A DNA stretch of 64,000 bases, taken from positions 1,054,001-1,118,000 of the forward strand of contig JAUHXH010000001.1 of the NCBI GenBank assembly GCA_030427085.1, given 5' to 3'. This DNA comes from Gammaproteobacteria bacterium. GTDB lineage: Bacteria; Pseudomonadota; Gammaproteobacteria; Pseudomonadales; Halieaceae. Each line of letters opens with the position of its first letter. Position 1 is the first letter of the stretch. The notes under the pieces were generated by a model, which saw only the letters and a program-made list of their open reading frames with translations, was not told where the DNA came from and searched no databases. Below are positions 54,346 to 63,798 of this stretch, one piece after another. Position numbers and translations under genes: made by a program.

Positions 54346-55506
54346 GTGAGCAATGCAATCAGGGAATTCAGCCTGGATATCGCCGAGGAAGAACTGGAGC
54401 AATTGCGCCAACGCATCCGCTCTACCCGCTAGCCAGACCGCGAAACCTGCGAGGACTGGAACCAGGGCCTCCCCCTGGCCTACGCCCGTGAAATCGCAGA
54501 CTACTGGGCGCAACAGTACGACTGGCGGCGCTGCGAAACGCTGCTCAATCAATGGCCCCAGGGTGTCACCACCATTGAAGATATCGACATCCACTTTGTC
54601 CATGCACCCAGCAAACACCCCCACGCCACACCGCTGATCATCACCCACGGCTGGCCGGGATCTCCGGTAGAATTTCACAAAATTATTGAAGCCCTGCGCG
54701 ACCCGACCCATCACGGTGGCGACGAAGGCGATGCCTTTCACGTGGTGATTCCCAGCCTGCCGGGCTTCGGGTTTTCGGGCAAACCGACCCGAACCGGCAC
54801 CGGGGTGGAGCAAATCGGCCGGATGTGGGGACAGCTGATGGCCCGACTCGGCTACGATCGCTATCTGGCCCAGGGCGGGGACTGGGGCGCTATGGTCACT
54901 CAGAGCATGGGCCAGACCGAAACAACACATTGCGCGGGTATTCACGTCAATATGCCGCTGGTACTCCCCGACCCCGAAACCATGGATCAATTGACGGCCG
55001 AAGAAACTGCCGCCATCGAAAGTCTGAATCATTACAACGAGTGGGATTCGGGTTATTCCAAGCAGCAAAGCACACGCCCCCAATCACTGGCCTATGGCCT
55101 GGCCGACTCGCCGGTGGGCCAGATGGCGTGGATCATCGAAAAGTTCTGGTCGTGGACGGATTGCGACAGCGGTGCGGGCCAGCATCCCGAGAACATACTC
55201 ACCCGTGACGAGTTGCTGGATAACGTGATGTTTTACTGGCTGGGCAATGCCGCTGGTAGCTCAGCTCGCTTGTACTGGGAGAGTTTTCGCACACCCAGTT
55301 TCGCGCCGATCGACATACCGGTTGGCTGCTCGATTTTCCCCAAAGAAATTTTCCGCTGCAGTCGTCGCTGGGCCGAAAAACGCTTCTCGCAACTGGTGTA
55401 CTTCAACACGCTGGACCGGGGCGGGCACTTTGCCGCTTTTGAACAGCCCGACACCTACGTACAGGAAATTCGCGCCTGGCGTCGCGCACTGCCAGCGGGG
55501 AACTGA
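54346..55506 (+). pseudogene. Epoxide hydrolase-like gene interrupted by an amber codon
   Basis: From GTG 54346 (GAGGG nine bases upstream) the frame encodes an EHN-type epoxide hydrolase, but codon 29 is TAG (54430-54432), where relatives have Trp in the TRWPD motif; a single G-to-A change from TGG explains it. Beyond the stop the frame runs open to 55506 and keeps the family core: ITHGWPGSPVEFHKI, PSLPGFGFSGKP, the nucleophile Asp in AQGGDWGAMV, and the His in DRGGHFAAFEQP. So only the first segment is separated. The gene may be recently broken, rescued by readthrough or an internal start (ATG at 54742), or the stop could be a sequencing error. It would open epoxides to diols. Confidence 0.8.
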
Positions 55507-56703
55507 CTAATCCGGATCCGTCTGGGTGCTGGTGTGCAGTCGGCTGTCGAAGGGTGGAACTTCCACTTCCCAGGCGGGCTCGTCCACCACTTCATCCACA
55601 ACGCCGGGAACTGGATCCGGTTCTGACAACGCGCGACCAAACAGCCGTTGTTCGGCCGCTTCCAGCCGATCCAGCGCGCGGGTGATGTCGTAGTCCAGCG
55701 GCATAAGGCTTTCCTCCTCTGCCGGAGTCTCCACAATCAGCTCAAGATTTTCCGCGGTCGCGGGAGTTGGCTCTTCAGCGCTTACCGGTAGCGGCTCGGC
55801 ATCCGCCAATGCCCGCGCCTGGTCCGCCAGGGTTTGTACCGGTACCGCGGCGGCACCATCGACGCCCGGGCGCCAGGCTGGCTGGTACAGCGCTGCGAGG
55901 TCAACGTGTTGTGCCTGATCGCGCAGCGTCGTTCCATTGCGCGATTTGTTGGCGCTTGTGGTAGCGGATTCTGTCACCGGCGTTGCCGGGCCGTCGGCAT
56001 CACTCAGGGACGTTGCCGACTCGGCGCGGCGCCGCAGCAGATGGTTGGCACAATCGGACCAGCGACCAAAATGGCTGGATGCCACCGGGTCGGGCATGCG
56101 GTGTTTGCGGAACTCGCGCTGGGCGCGCATAAAGCGTTGCTTGACGCCCAGGTAGTGATGAATGTGGGTATCAGTATCCAGCGGCACCAGGTCGCGGCCG
56201 CCACGGATAATCAACATCTGGGGCGGCATTGCGCCCTGGAGACTGTGTAGCAGGTCAGCGAGAAAGCACAGTCGCAGTGCGGAATGCAGCGTCGTCTTGA
56301 GGTCGGTGTCACAAGGCAGGTACAACCAGGTACCCAGATCTGAAAAACCAGTGCTGCGTGTCAGCAAATTCACCCGGTCAGACAGGGGGCCGTGGGCCAG
56401 TTGCCCGTTAACAATAAAATCGACACCTTCGCGCATCGCCGCTATGGTCTGGCGGCGGCGCTCCACTTCATCCAGTTCGGTATCGACCAACACAACATTG
56501 CGACCGACTTCCGACAGTGCGCGTGCCATGTCCGCACGGGGTGGTGGCACGTCGTCGGCCGGCACATCCCGATCGGGAAGCACACCGTGATCGGGATTTT
56601 CAAGCGTCAATCGCTCCATCCAGCTAGCGAAAGGCGACTCTTTGAATAACAGCATGTCCGCCGCGGTATAGGTAATCGATCCGTCTCGACTATAACGGTA
56701 CAT
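55507..56703 (-). CDS. Uncharacterised protein resembling the N-terminal part of TM0106-like RecB nucleases
   Basis: The ATG at 56703 is preferred to a start at 56775; neither has a strong Shine-Dalgarno. The 398-residue protein opens ITYTAADMLLFKESPFASWMER and has, near 115-180, VDFIVNGQLAHGPLSDRVN and DLGTWLYLPCDTDLKTTLHSAL, an order seen in RecB-like nucleases that read TASDL...GRxDFL...YEVxDTKL. Several expected acidic catalytic residues are replaced, so it looks like a non-catalytic or diverged copy. The C-terminal 150 residues are low-complexity and acidic (Glu/Pro/Ala/Asp). It lies downstream of hrpB on the same strand with a gap of about 130 bases. Confidence 0.5.
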   Translation of the reverse strand: MYRYSRDGSITYTAADMLLFKESPFASWMERLTLENPDHGVLPDRDVPADDVPPPRADMARALSEVGRNVVLVDTELDEVERRRQTIAAMREGVDFIVNGQLAHGPLSDRVNLLTRSTGFSDLGTWLYLPCDTDLKTTLHSALRLCFLADLLHSLQGAMPPQMLIIRGGRDLVPLDTDTHIHHYLGVKQRFMRAQREFRKHRMPDPVASSHFGRWSDCANHLLRRRAESATSLSDADGPATPVTESATTSANKSRNGTTLRDQAQHVDLAALYQPAWRPGVDGAAAVPVQTLADQARALADAEPLPVSAEEPTPATAENLELIVETPAEEESLMPLDYDITRALDRLEAAEQRLFGRALSEPDPVPGVVDEVVDEPAWEVEVPPFDSRLHTSTQTDPD

Positions 56704-56836
56704 GTGGGTGGTCTGCCCCGACTGTGTTGTCTGCTTGTTTGTTGTTGTACGTTGACACTTGCGCCCCCGCGCCAACGATATCCCGTTTATATCGAAAACA
56801 GGAGCCAGTGTCCACGGCGGGAGCCGTCGACTGTGA

Positions 56837-59401
56837 TCAGCCTCGCTCCTGTCGTCGTTTTGTATGCCGGGTGGCCTGCGCTGTTAGTGGGTCCTCCGGC
56901 CACGGATGTTTCGGGTAGCGGCCCTTCATTTCCTTACGCACCTCGTGGTAGCCATCGCGCCAGAAACTCGCGAGGTTCTGGGTGACCTGCAAGGGCCGCC
57001 CGGCTGGCGATAACAGGTGCAAAAGAACGGGAACCCGCCCTCCCGCCACAGTGGGTGTGGCTTCACAGCCAAACATTTCCTGCAGCTTTACCGCGAGTAC
57101 CGGCGGCGACTGCTCGTAATTGATGGCGACATGACTGCCGCCGGGTACAGTGATTCTCTCTGGCGCTTGTTGCTCCAGTTCCATCGGCAGGGGCCAGGGT
57201 AATTGCGACTGCAGGATGGTGCGCAAATCGAGTTGGGCGAAATCCGCCAGGCGCCAGACCTTGTTGAGATAGGGCAATAGCCAGGTCTCAAGGGAAGCCA
57301 GCAGTGCCGCATCCGACAAATCCGGCCAGGGGCCCTCACTCCCTTCCACAGCTCGCAACAAGGCCACCCGTGCCTGCCACTGGCGCAGTGCAGGCGTCCA
57401 GGGCAACAGTGACAAGCCCCGGCGGCGCAAGACGTCCAGCAAGGCGGCGGTGCGCAAGTTATCCGGCACCGACGACAAGGGCTCGCTCTCCAGCACCAGT
57501 GAGCCGATGACGCGCTGTCGCAAGGCGATGAACCGGGCTTCGCCATCGTCCCATCGCGCAATGTCGCGGCGCTCCACGAGGGGCACGAGCTGGTCAGCGA
57601 ACAAACGGGACTCGAGCGCACAGGCTGAGAAAATACGATCCTCTCGTGCCGCCACACCCTCGCGACCGCCGACTTCTGCCGCCACGATCCATTCACTACC
57701 GGTCAGCGGATCATCTGCCGGAAGTCGGGCATAACGACCATTGGCCAATTGATAGCGACCTTCCGCCCGGTTGCGGCACCGGGCAATGCGATCCGGGTAA
57801 GCCTGGGCCAGCAGTACCGCCAGCCGATCCTCAGCTGCTAACGCTCGCGGCCGGCTCGGTGGCTTTCGCTCGCGGGCGCAACGCTGGCGGTAGCTAGCCG
57901 CTTGCTGTCGGGTTCGTTTCAGCCAGCCTTTCAATGCCGGAGGGCACGCACTGTTCCCCAGCAATACCTCCAGCGCGGCAGCCAGGTCCACCCCCTGCCC
58001 CAGTGGCGGAACGCGCTCGCCCAGCAATGCCGCGAGCGAAGCGGCCGCCTCTTCTTCACCGCAATCAAGACCCACGAGCATCATGTGTGCCAGACGTGGA
58101 TGCATCGGCAGTTGTGCCATTGCCACACCGTGAGGCGTTAATTGCGGTACTACTCCATTGTCGAGCAAGGCACCACAACGGCGCAGCAGGTCCAGTGCTT
58201 GCTGATAGGCCCCCAGCGGCGGACTGTCCAACCATCGCAGCTCCGCTGGCGAGCCCACCCCAAACGCGAGCAGTTGCAGTGCCAGCGAACTCAGGTCAGC
58301 CTGCATGATTTCCGACTCGGCATGGGCCACCAGGCGCCGCTGTTCTTCTTCGCTCCACAGGCGGTAGCAGTGACCGGGGCCCAGGCGCCCGGCACGACCA
58401 GTGCGCTGCTCCGCAGACGCTCTGGAAATGCGCCGCGTGGCGAGGCGGGTCATGCCTCGCGCCGGATCGTAGAGTGGGATGCGAGCCAAGCCGCCATCCA
58501 CCACAGTATTGATGCCGTCAATCGTCAGGCTTGTTTCGGCGATATTGGTCGCCAGCACGACCTTGCGGTGACCTGCAGGTGGCGCTTCAATGGCTCGCCG
58601 TTGCTGTTGCAGGGTCAGGCCGCCGTACAAGGGGGCGAGCACAACTTCCTTGCCCACTCTGTCGCTCTGCTGCAGGTAGTTCATGGTGCGCTCGATCTCC
58701 CCCTGCCCAGGCAAAAAGGCGAGCACATTGCCGGGCCACTCGCCCAGCGCAGCTCCCACAGCGCGCCCCACGGCTTCGGGCAGATCGCGCTGGTGTGCGG
58801 GCTCACCTTCATACTGCACCGACACAGGATACTGGCGACCGCTCGAACTCACGATGGGCGCGTCATCCAGCAACTCGGCCACACCCTCCCCGTCCAGGGT
58901 TGCCGACATCACCAACACCCGCAATGGGCAATCGGGTTCCCGGAACACCTCGCGCGCCTGCAGCGTGAGGGCCAGCGAGAGATCGCTGTCCAGGCTCCGC
59001 TCGTGGAATTCATCAAAGATCACCAGCGCCACACCCGATAATTCAGGATCGGATTGCAGGCGCCGAACCAGGATGCCCTCGGTGATCACCTCGATTCGGG
59101 TTGCCTCGGACACGCGCTGTTCCAACCTGATCCGGTAACCAACGGTTTCGCCCACTCGCTCACCGAGCAGCTCCGCCATCCGCGTTGCGGCCGTACGCGC
59201 CGCCATGCGCCGTGGCTCCAGCATCAGTATCTTGCCGTCGCCCAGCCATGCTTCGTGCAACAATGCCAGAGGGACTGCGGTGGTTTTACCCGCCCCGGGT
59301 GGCGCTTGCAGCACGAGTTCATTGCGTTGTTGCAAGTGCGCCTTGAGCGAGCCCATCACTGCGTGAATGGGCAGAGTGTCGCTGGCGAGACCTGAATTCA
59401 T
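56837..59401 (-). CDS. hrpB: ATP-dependent helicase HrpB
   Basis: The 854-residue DExH helicase has QAPPGAGKTTAVPLALL (Walker A, about 33-49), LMLEPRRMAARTAATRMAEL, VIFDEFHERSLDSDL (DEFH box), SATLDGEGVAEL and LATNIAETSLTIDGI with GRAGRLGPGHCYRLW in the second RecA lobe. The C-terminal HrpB-specific region follows to the end (PKHPWPEDPLTAQATRHTK). HrpB is a DEAH-type RNA helicase homologue of unknown substrate in bacteria. It is divergent from the small gene at 59491. Confidence 0.95.
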   Translation of the reverse strand: MNSGLASDTLPIHAVMGSLKAHLQQRNELVLQAPPGAGKTTAVPLALLHEAWLGDGKILMLEPRRMAARTAATRMAELLGERVGETVGYRIRLEQRVSEATRIEVITEGILVRRLQSDPELSGVALVIFDEFHERSLDSDLSLALTLQAREVFREPDCPLRVLVMSATLDGEGVAELLDDAPIVSSSGRQYPVSVQYEGEPAHQRDLPEAVGRAVGAALGEWPGNVLAFLPGQGEIERTMNYLQQSDRVGKEVVLAPLYGGLTLQQQRRAIEAPPAGHRKVVLATNIAETSLTIDGINTVVDGGLARIPLYDPARGMTRLATRRISRASAEQRTGRAGRLGPGHCYRLWSEEEQRRLVAHAESEIMQADLSSLALQLLAFGVGSPAELRWLDSPPLGAYQQALDLLRRCGALLDNGVVPQLTPHGVAMAQLPMHPRLAHMMLVGLDCGEEEAAASLAALLGERVPPLGQGVDLAAALEVLLGNSACPPALKGWLKRTRQQAASYRQRCARERKPPSRPRALAAEDRLAVLLAQAYPDRIARCRNRAEGRYQLANGRYARLPADDPLTGSEWIVAAEVGGREGVAAREDRIFSACALESRLFADQLVPLVERRDIARWDDGEARFIALRQRVIGSLVLESEPLSSVPDNLRTAALLDVLRRRGLSLLPWTPALRQWQARVALLRAVEGSEGPWPDLSDAALLASLETWLLPYLNKVWRLADFAQLDLRTILQSQLPWPLPMELEQQAPERITVPGGSHVAINYEQSPPVLAVKLQEMFGCEATPTVAGGRVPVLLHLLSPAGRPLQVTQNLASFWRDGYHEVRKEMKGRYPKHPWPEDPLTAQATRHTKRRQERG

Positions 59402-59490
59402 GAGAGAGAAACATTGTGATGGTGGCGCCAGTATAGCCTGCGCCCACTCGAAGATGGCACTTGCTCCAATACGATCGTATAGTGCCGCCT

Positions 59491-59835
59491 ATGACAGACA
59501 CCGATCAGACCATGGACACCCGCACACCTTCGCCGCCCTATGGCTACTCGCGACAGTGCCACCGTACGCGTGAGGAGCAAATCCAGTTGGTTGCTGAATT
59601 TCACGCCCATCGCATTCGCCCGAGCCGTATCGCCTATCGCACTGGCATCGACATCGCATTTGTGGAAGCGCTCATCGCCGGTGAAGAGGACACCGAACGC
59701 TTTCCCCGGCTGGTGAATTACTACCGCCGCAATCGCTTCCAGCAGCGGATGAAAGACACGCGAGCATTGAATCCCGGATCCCGTTACGAACAGCAACAAC
59801 GTATAGAACGCGAGTACCGGGAGCAGCGTGACTGA
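59491..59835 (+). CDS. Small uncharacterised helical protein
   Basis: The 114-residue protein from ATG 59491 (or ATG 59512) has a region that looks like a helix-turn-helix: REEQIQLVAEFHAHRI, then RIAYRTGIDIAFVEALIAGE, and a basic C-terminal part (FPRLVNYYRRNRFQQRMKD). A DNA-binding role is a guess from composition. No Shine-Dalgarno is evident, so the start is uncertain; an upstream in-frame ATG at 59461 lies within the divergent promoter region of hrpB. It is followed 48 bases later by an MFS gene. Confidence 0.65.
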   Translation: MTDTDQTMDTRTPSPPYGYSRQCHRTREEQIQLVAEFHAHRIRPSRIAYRTGIDIAFVEALIAGEEDTERFPRLVNYYRRNRFQQRMKDTRALNPGSRYEQQQRIEREYREQRD

Positions 59836-59883
59836 CTGCGGTAAAGATGCTTCCTGGTTAAGATCGGGCCACGGGGCACCGCT

Positions 59884-61086
59884 ATGATCCAGGGGATGGC
59901 GACTCCCTGGTTGCTGTCCCTGACCGGCGCACTGTGCGCCAGTGCTGTCCCGCTGATGGTTTTGATGGGCAGCCTGCTCGGTGCAGAACTCGCACCCTCG
60001 GCCCGCTGGGCCACATTACCCATCGCCTGCATGGTCATTGGAACCGCGGCAGCGGTTGTTCCGATCACCCGTTTGATGGCCCGTTTTGGCCGCAAACCGG
60101 TGTTCTACCTGTTTATCGGCGTCGGTAGCGGCAGTTGCCTGCTCGCGGGCGAGGCCCTGGCCCGAGCCAGTTTCCTGCTGCTGTGCGTCAGCGCCTCCGG
60201 ACTGGGGATGAGCGCAGCGGCCTTCCAGCAATTTCGCTTCGCAGCGATGGAGAAAGTCCCGCTGGACCGCGCTCCCACTGCCGCCGCTGTCATCATGATC
60301 GGCAGTATTCTGGCCGCCTTCCTGGGGCCCGAGTTAGCCCTGCTGGGGCAAAATCTCTCGGATGTGGAATACCGGGGGTCGTTCTGGCTGGCGGCCGGCG
60401 TTGTGGCCTGCGCGGGACTCTTTCTCGCGCCCTACCAGGGTAAAACAGCTACGGCAGTGGCGCGCTCGCAGACCGGCGGCAGGTCGGTGGGCAATTTACT
60501 GCGGGACCCCACCCTGTTGCTCGCGCTGGGCAGCGCCACCATCGGATACGCGGTGATGTCCTTTGTCATGACGGGCACCCCCATCAGCATGCACCATCAC
60601 CACGGGCACTCGCTGGCCGATACCAAGTGGGTGATCCAGAGCCACATAGCCGCCATGTTCTTGCCGTCGCTGCTGACCGTGTGGCTATTCCGCTTCGTCA
60701 CCGTTCGCCAGCTCATGGTGGCGGGGCTCGCCTGTTATGCGCTAACGATTGTGATCGGTCTCAGGGATGCCTCCGTGCTGGGCTTCTGGGGGCAACTGGT
60801 GATGCTGGGCGTGGGCTGGAACTTCCTGTTTGTCAGCGGTACGGCACTGCTGCCAAGTGCTTATCGCGAGGGTGAGCAGTACCGTGCGCAGGCTCTCAAT
60901 GATACGGTGGTGTTCTCAACGCAAGCGATGGCATCCCTGTCGGCTGGCGCAGCCGTCAGTAACCTGAGCTGGAATGGGCTATTGCTACTATGTCTGCTAC
61001 CCATGGCATTTATGGCAGGCCTGTTGGTATGGGAAAACCGAACGCGAAGGCGCGCGACTGTGTCAGCACTGGAGGGCAATCAATGA
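59884..61086 (+). CDS. Major facilitator superfamily transporter
   Basis: A 400-residue membrane protein with about twelve hydrophobic segments. The intracellular loop after helix 2 is short, with RLMARFGRKPVFY (about 60-72), the MFS signature loop GxxxDRxGRR in reduced form. A His-rich patch (SMHHHHGHS, about 238-246) lies in the middle; it may be a periplasmic or cytoplasmic loop. The substrate is unknown. An ATG at 59899 is an alternative start. The 3' end overlaps the next gene by ATGA (61083-61086), so it is coupled to the YjgR-type ATPase. Confidence 0.85.
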   Translation: MIQGMATPWLLSLTGALCASAVPLMVLMGSLLGAELAPSARWATLPIACMVIGTAAAVVPITRLMARFGRKPVFYLFIGVGSGSCLLAGEALARASFLLLCVSASGLGMSAAAFQQFRFAAMEKVPLDRAPTAAAVIMIGSILAAFLGPELALLGQNLSDVEYRGSFWLAAGVVACAGLFLAPYQGKTATAVARSQTGGRSVGNLLRDPTLLLALGSATIGYAVMSFVMTGTPISMHHHHGHSLADTKWVIQSHIAAMFLPSLLTVWLFRFVTVRQLMVAGLACYALTIVIGLRDASVLGFWGQLVMLGVGWNFLFVSGTALLPSAYREGEQYRAQALNDTVVFSTQAMASLSAGAAVSNLSWNGLLLLCLLPMAFMAGLLVWENRTRRRATVSALEGNQ

Positions 61087-62546
61087 CCACTGGAATTCTT
61101 ATCGGCGGGTGCGACACGGGCCAGATACACCTGGATCCGCGTTATGCCAACCGCCACGGCCTGATTGCCGGCGCCACCGGCACCGGCAAAACCGTCACCC
61201 TGCAGTGTCTGGCGGAAGGCTTTTCGGAGCGTGGCATTCCGGTGTTCATGGCCGACGTGAAGGGCGACCTGGCGGGGCTCAGCCAAGCCGGCAGCCCCCA
61301 TCCGAAGGTGGACGAGCGCGTACAGAAGATCGCCATTGAAGGCTTCGAACAGAAGGGCTACCCCGTGGCGCTGTGGGATGTGTTTGGCCTTCAAGGCGCG
61401 CCCGTGCGTACCACCATCTCCGAGCTTGGGCCGCAACTGATCTCCCGCTTGCTCGACCTGAACGAAACCCAGGAGAGCATTGTGACACTGGTGTTCGAGT
61501 ACGCGGACGATGAAGGTTTGCTACTGCTCGACCTGGCGGATTTTCGCAGCACCCTGGAGTTCCTCGGCAACAACGCCAAGGATCTCGGTGTGGGGTACAA
61601 CGTCAGCAAGGCCTCAGTGAACGCCATTCTGCGGCGCCTGTTGATGCTGGAACGCGAGGGTGGCGACAAGTTTTTTGGCGAGCCGGCCCTGCAGCTGGGG
61701 GATTTCATGCAGCGCTCGGCAGACGGGCGGGGTACGATCAACATCCTCGCCGCCGACACCCTGATACGCAGCCCGCGCGTGTATTCCACGTTGCTGCTCT
61801 GGCTCTTGTCGGAACTGTTCGAAAACCTCCCGGAACTGGGCGACCCGGAACAACCGGTGCTGGTATTTTTCTTCGACGAGGCCCACCTGCTGTTTCGCAA
61901 TGCGCCGCGTGCCCTGCTGGAAAAAATTGAACAGGTCGTGCGCCTGATCCGCTCCAAGGGCGTCGGGGTCTATTTCATCAGTCAAAGCCCCGCCGACCTG
62001 CCAGATGCGGTACTGGGGCAGTTGGGTAATCGGGTCCAGCACGCACTGCGCGCCTACACACCCAAAGAACAGAAAGCCGTAAAAGTGGCGGCTCAATCAT
62101 TCCGGCCCAATCCCGCCGTAGACACGGTCAGCGCCATTACCACGCTGGGCGTGGGGGAAGCGCTGATTTCTACCCTTGGCGAGGGCGGCATTCCGGCGCC
62201 GGTAGAACGGGTGCTGATTCGCCCGCCGTCCTCCCGCATGGGTGCCCTGACTGACGAAGAGCGCAAGGCACTGCTGGCCAGGGACCCCAACGTGAAGCGT
62301 TACGGCGAGCCTGTCGACCCGCGTTCGGCCCATGAAATTCTGCTGGAGCGCACACGCCAGCGGGAATCCCAGCAAACACAACAACAGGCGGAAAAGTCGG
62401 CGCCGGCCGCGCGTAAACGCAGCAGCAACCGGCAATCCACTACCGAGGCCTTCCTCAAAAGTGTGGCCCGTAGTGTAGGCAGTTCCGTCGGGCGCGGCCT
62501 GGGGCAAAAGCTGCTGCGCGGCGTGCTCGGTTCGCTATTGCGTTAG
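61083..62546 (+). CDS. HerA/YjgR-like ATPase (DUF853 family)
   Basis: The ATG at 61083 lies inside the stop of the MFS gene. The 487-residue P-loop ATPase has ATGTGKT (31-37), the Walker B-like FFDEAHLLF (about 273-281) and a VYFISQSPADLPD segment, as in the helicase HerA/YjgR family. The C-terminal 80 residues are basic and serine-rich (RQRESQQTQQQAEK, KRSSNRQS), ending in GRGLGQKLLRGVLGSLLR, perhaps a membrane-touching tail. Function in bacteria is not established; the stop is 13 bases from the convergent DUF808 stop. Confidence 0.9.
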   Translation: MTTGILIGGCDTGQIHLDPRYANRHGLIAGATGTGKTVTLQCLAEGFSERGIPVFMADVKGDLAGLSQAGSPHPKVDERVQKIAIEGFEQKGYPVALWDVFGLQGAPVRTTISELGPQLISRLLDLNETQESIVTLVFEYADDEGLLLLDLADFRSTLEFLGNNAKDLGVGYNVSKASVNAILRRLLMLEREGGDKFFGEPALQLGDFMQRSADGRGTINILAADTLIRSPRVYSTLLLWLLSELFENLPELGDPEQPVLVFFFDEAHLLFRNAPRALLEKIEQVVRLIRSKGVGVYFISQSPADLPDAVLGQLGNRVQHALRAYTPKEQKAVKVAAQSFRPNPAVDTVSAITTLGVGEALISTLGEGGIPAPVERVLIRPPSSRMGALTDEERKALLARDPNVKRYGEPVDPRSAHEILLERTRQRESQQTQQQAEKSAPAARKRSSNRQSTTEAFLKSVARSVGSSVGRGLGQKLLRGVLGSLLR

Positions 62547-62559
62547 CGGCGGTAGCGCG

Positions 62560-63486
62560 TCACTTCCGCATCCGTTTCACGCCCTCAACGACCAACAGCA
62601 CTAGCGCACCGGCCAAAACACCAAACAGGGCCTGCAACAACACGGGGAGGATGGCTGCCAACAACGCAATCCCCTCTGCCAGCCACTGGGTCAGGTGGTG
62701 AATACCCGCCTCCACCGGTGCCAGACCGTGCACCAGTATGCTGCCACCCACGGTAAACATTGCCAGGGTGCCCACGACGGCGAGCGCTTTCATCAGCCAC
62801 GGTGCAAATGACAGCAGGCCACCGCCGAACCAACGCTGCAATCGATGCCATACCCCCTCGCCCTTCCGTCGCAGCAGATAGTCACCGGCGTCATCAAGCT
62901 TCACAATCAATGCCACCAGACCGTACACACCCACGGTCATCAACAGGGCAATCGCACAGATGACACCAATGCGAGTAACCCAATCGACATCGGCCACCGT
63001 GCCCAGGGCGATCACGATGATTTCCGCCGAGAGAATGAAATCCGTGCGAATTGCGCCACTGATTTTTTGCTTTTCCCAGGCTACGCGGTCGATATCGGTA
63101 TTGCGGGAAGCCTCCCGCAACGCCGCCTTCTCCTGCACGGCCTCCTCTGCGTGGAGGAATTTGTGCGCCAGTTTTTCGCAGCCTTCAAAACACAGGTAGA
63201 GTCCGCCCAGCATCAACAGCGGCACGATCGCCCAGGGCGCCAGCGCCGAGATCACCAGGGCGGCGGGCACCAAAATCAACTTATTGCGAAATGACCCTTT
63301 AGCCACTGCCCAAACCACCGGCAGTTCGCGATCGGCCCGAACGCCCGAAACTTGCTCGGCGTTCAGCGCCAGATCATCACCCAACACCCCCGCCGTTTTA
63401 CGGGCAGCCACTTTGGACATCAAGGCGATGTCATCCAGGACGGTGGCAATATCGTCAATCAATGCGAGCAGACTGGCTCCGGCCAT
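62560..63486 (-). CDS. DUF808 family membrane protein (YedI type)
   Basis: The ATG at 63486 opens MAGASLLALIDDIATVLDDIA, a conserved family start; the frame extends to 63678 but crosses a terminator. The 308-residue protein has four to six membrane segments (LILVPAALVISALAPWAIVPLLML, then VALLMTVGVYGLVALIV-like stretches) with a charged middle loop (EAVQEKAALREASRNTDIDR). The family is common in proteobacteria and its function is unknown. It is convergent with the YjgR-type gene and lies downstream of two minus-strand hairpin/terminator modules. Confidence 0.88.
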   Translation of the reverse strand: MAGASLLALIDDIATVLDDIALMSKVAARKTAGVLGDDLALNAEQVSGVRADRELPVVWAVAKGSFRNKLILVPAALVISALAPWAIVPLLMLGGLYLCFEGCEKLAHKFLHAEEAVQEKAALREASRNTDIDRVAWEKQKISGAIRTDFILSAEIIVIALGTVADVDWVTRIGVICAIALLMTVGVYGLVALIVKLDDAGDYLLRRKGEGVWHRLQRWFGGGLLSFAPWLMKALAVVGTLAMFTVGGSILVHGLAPVEAGIHHLTQWLAEGIALLAAILPVLLQALFGVLAGALVLLVVEGVKRMRK

Positions 63487-63548
63487 ACAGGGCGTCCTCG
63501 ATAGGGTTGGGGCGAGGCGACAGTTTGCACAGACTGGGGGGAAATGTG

Positions 63549-63583
63549 AAAAAAAAAGCCCGGGCACTAGAAGTGACCGGGCT
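63549..63583 (-). terminator. Minus-strand terminator, module A
   Basis: AGCCCGG (63557-63563) and CCGGGCT (63577-63583) form the lower stem with CAC/GTG above one mismatch; nine A on the plus strand (63549-63557) give a long T-tract on the minus strand. It lies upstream of the DUF808 start. Confidence 0.9.
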
Positions 63584-63629
63584 AAAGTAGGGATGCATTC
63601 ACCGGGTATCTCGATACCCAGTGATGCCA
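63549..63629 (-). ncRNA. Candidate small RNA, module A
   Basis: Read on the minus strand: a long hairpin (63627-63595), the linker ATCCCTACTTTA, then a terminator with nine T. A hexamer TACACT (63634-63629) directly before the first hairpin is a weak -10. About 80 nucleotides of structured RNA are predicted. The order of elements repeats in module B. Existence as a transcript is inference. Confidence 0.4.
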
Positions 63630-63730
63630 GTGTAGGTGGATCACGCGGCAGACCACATGGCCGGGAGCGACAGCACACATGACCATCTACGCCAAGTTCT
63701 AGATCATTACCTCAAGCCATTGAAATACAA

Positions 63731-63765
63731 TAAAAAAGCCCGCAGTCCTGAAACAGGACGCGGGC
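63731..63765 (-). terminator. Minus-strand terminator, module B
   Basis: GCCCGC (63738-63743) and GTCCTG (63745-63750) pair with CAGGAC (63754-63759) and GCGGGC (63760-63765), with A63744 bulged and an AAA loop; six A at 63732-63737 give the minus-strand T-tract. It probably ends the universal stress protein transcript. Confidence 0.92.
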
Positions 63766-63798
63766 CAAAATAGCCGGATGTTTCGGGGCAGAAACATC
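63731..63798 (-). ncRNA. Candidate small RNA, module B
   Basis: On the minus strand the 8-bp hairpin GATGTTTC/GAAACATC (63798-63777) is followed by the linker CGGCTATTTTG and a terminator. Spacing and linker (CTATTTTG versus CTACTTTA) match module A. It could be an independent small RNA or the 3'-UTR of the stress-protein mRNA. Confidence 0.4.

Noticed and set aside
54217-55083. 288-codon minus-strand frame
   Set aside because: Antisense to the epoxide hydrolase-like frame, which carries recognisable catalytic motifs in the other direction.
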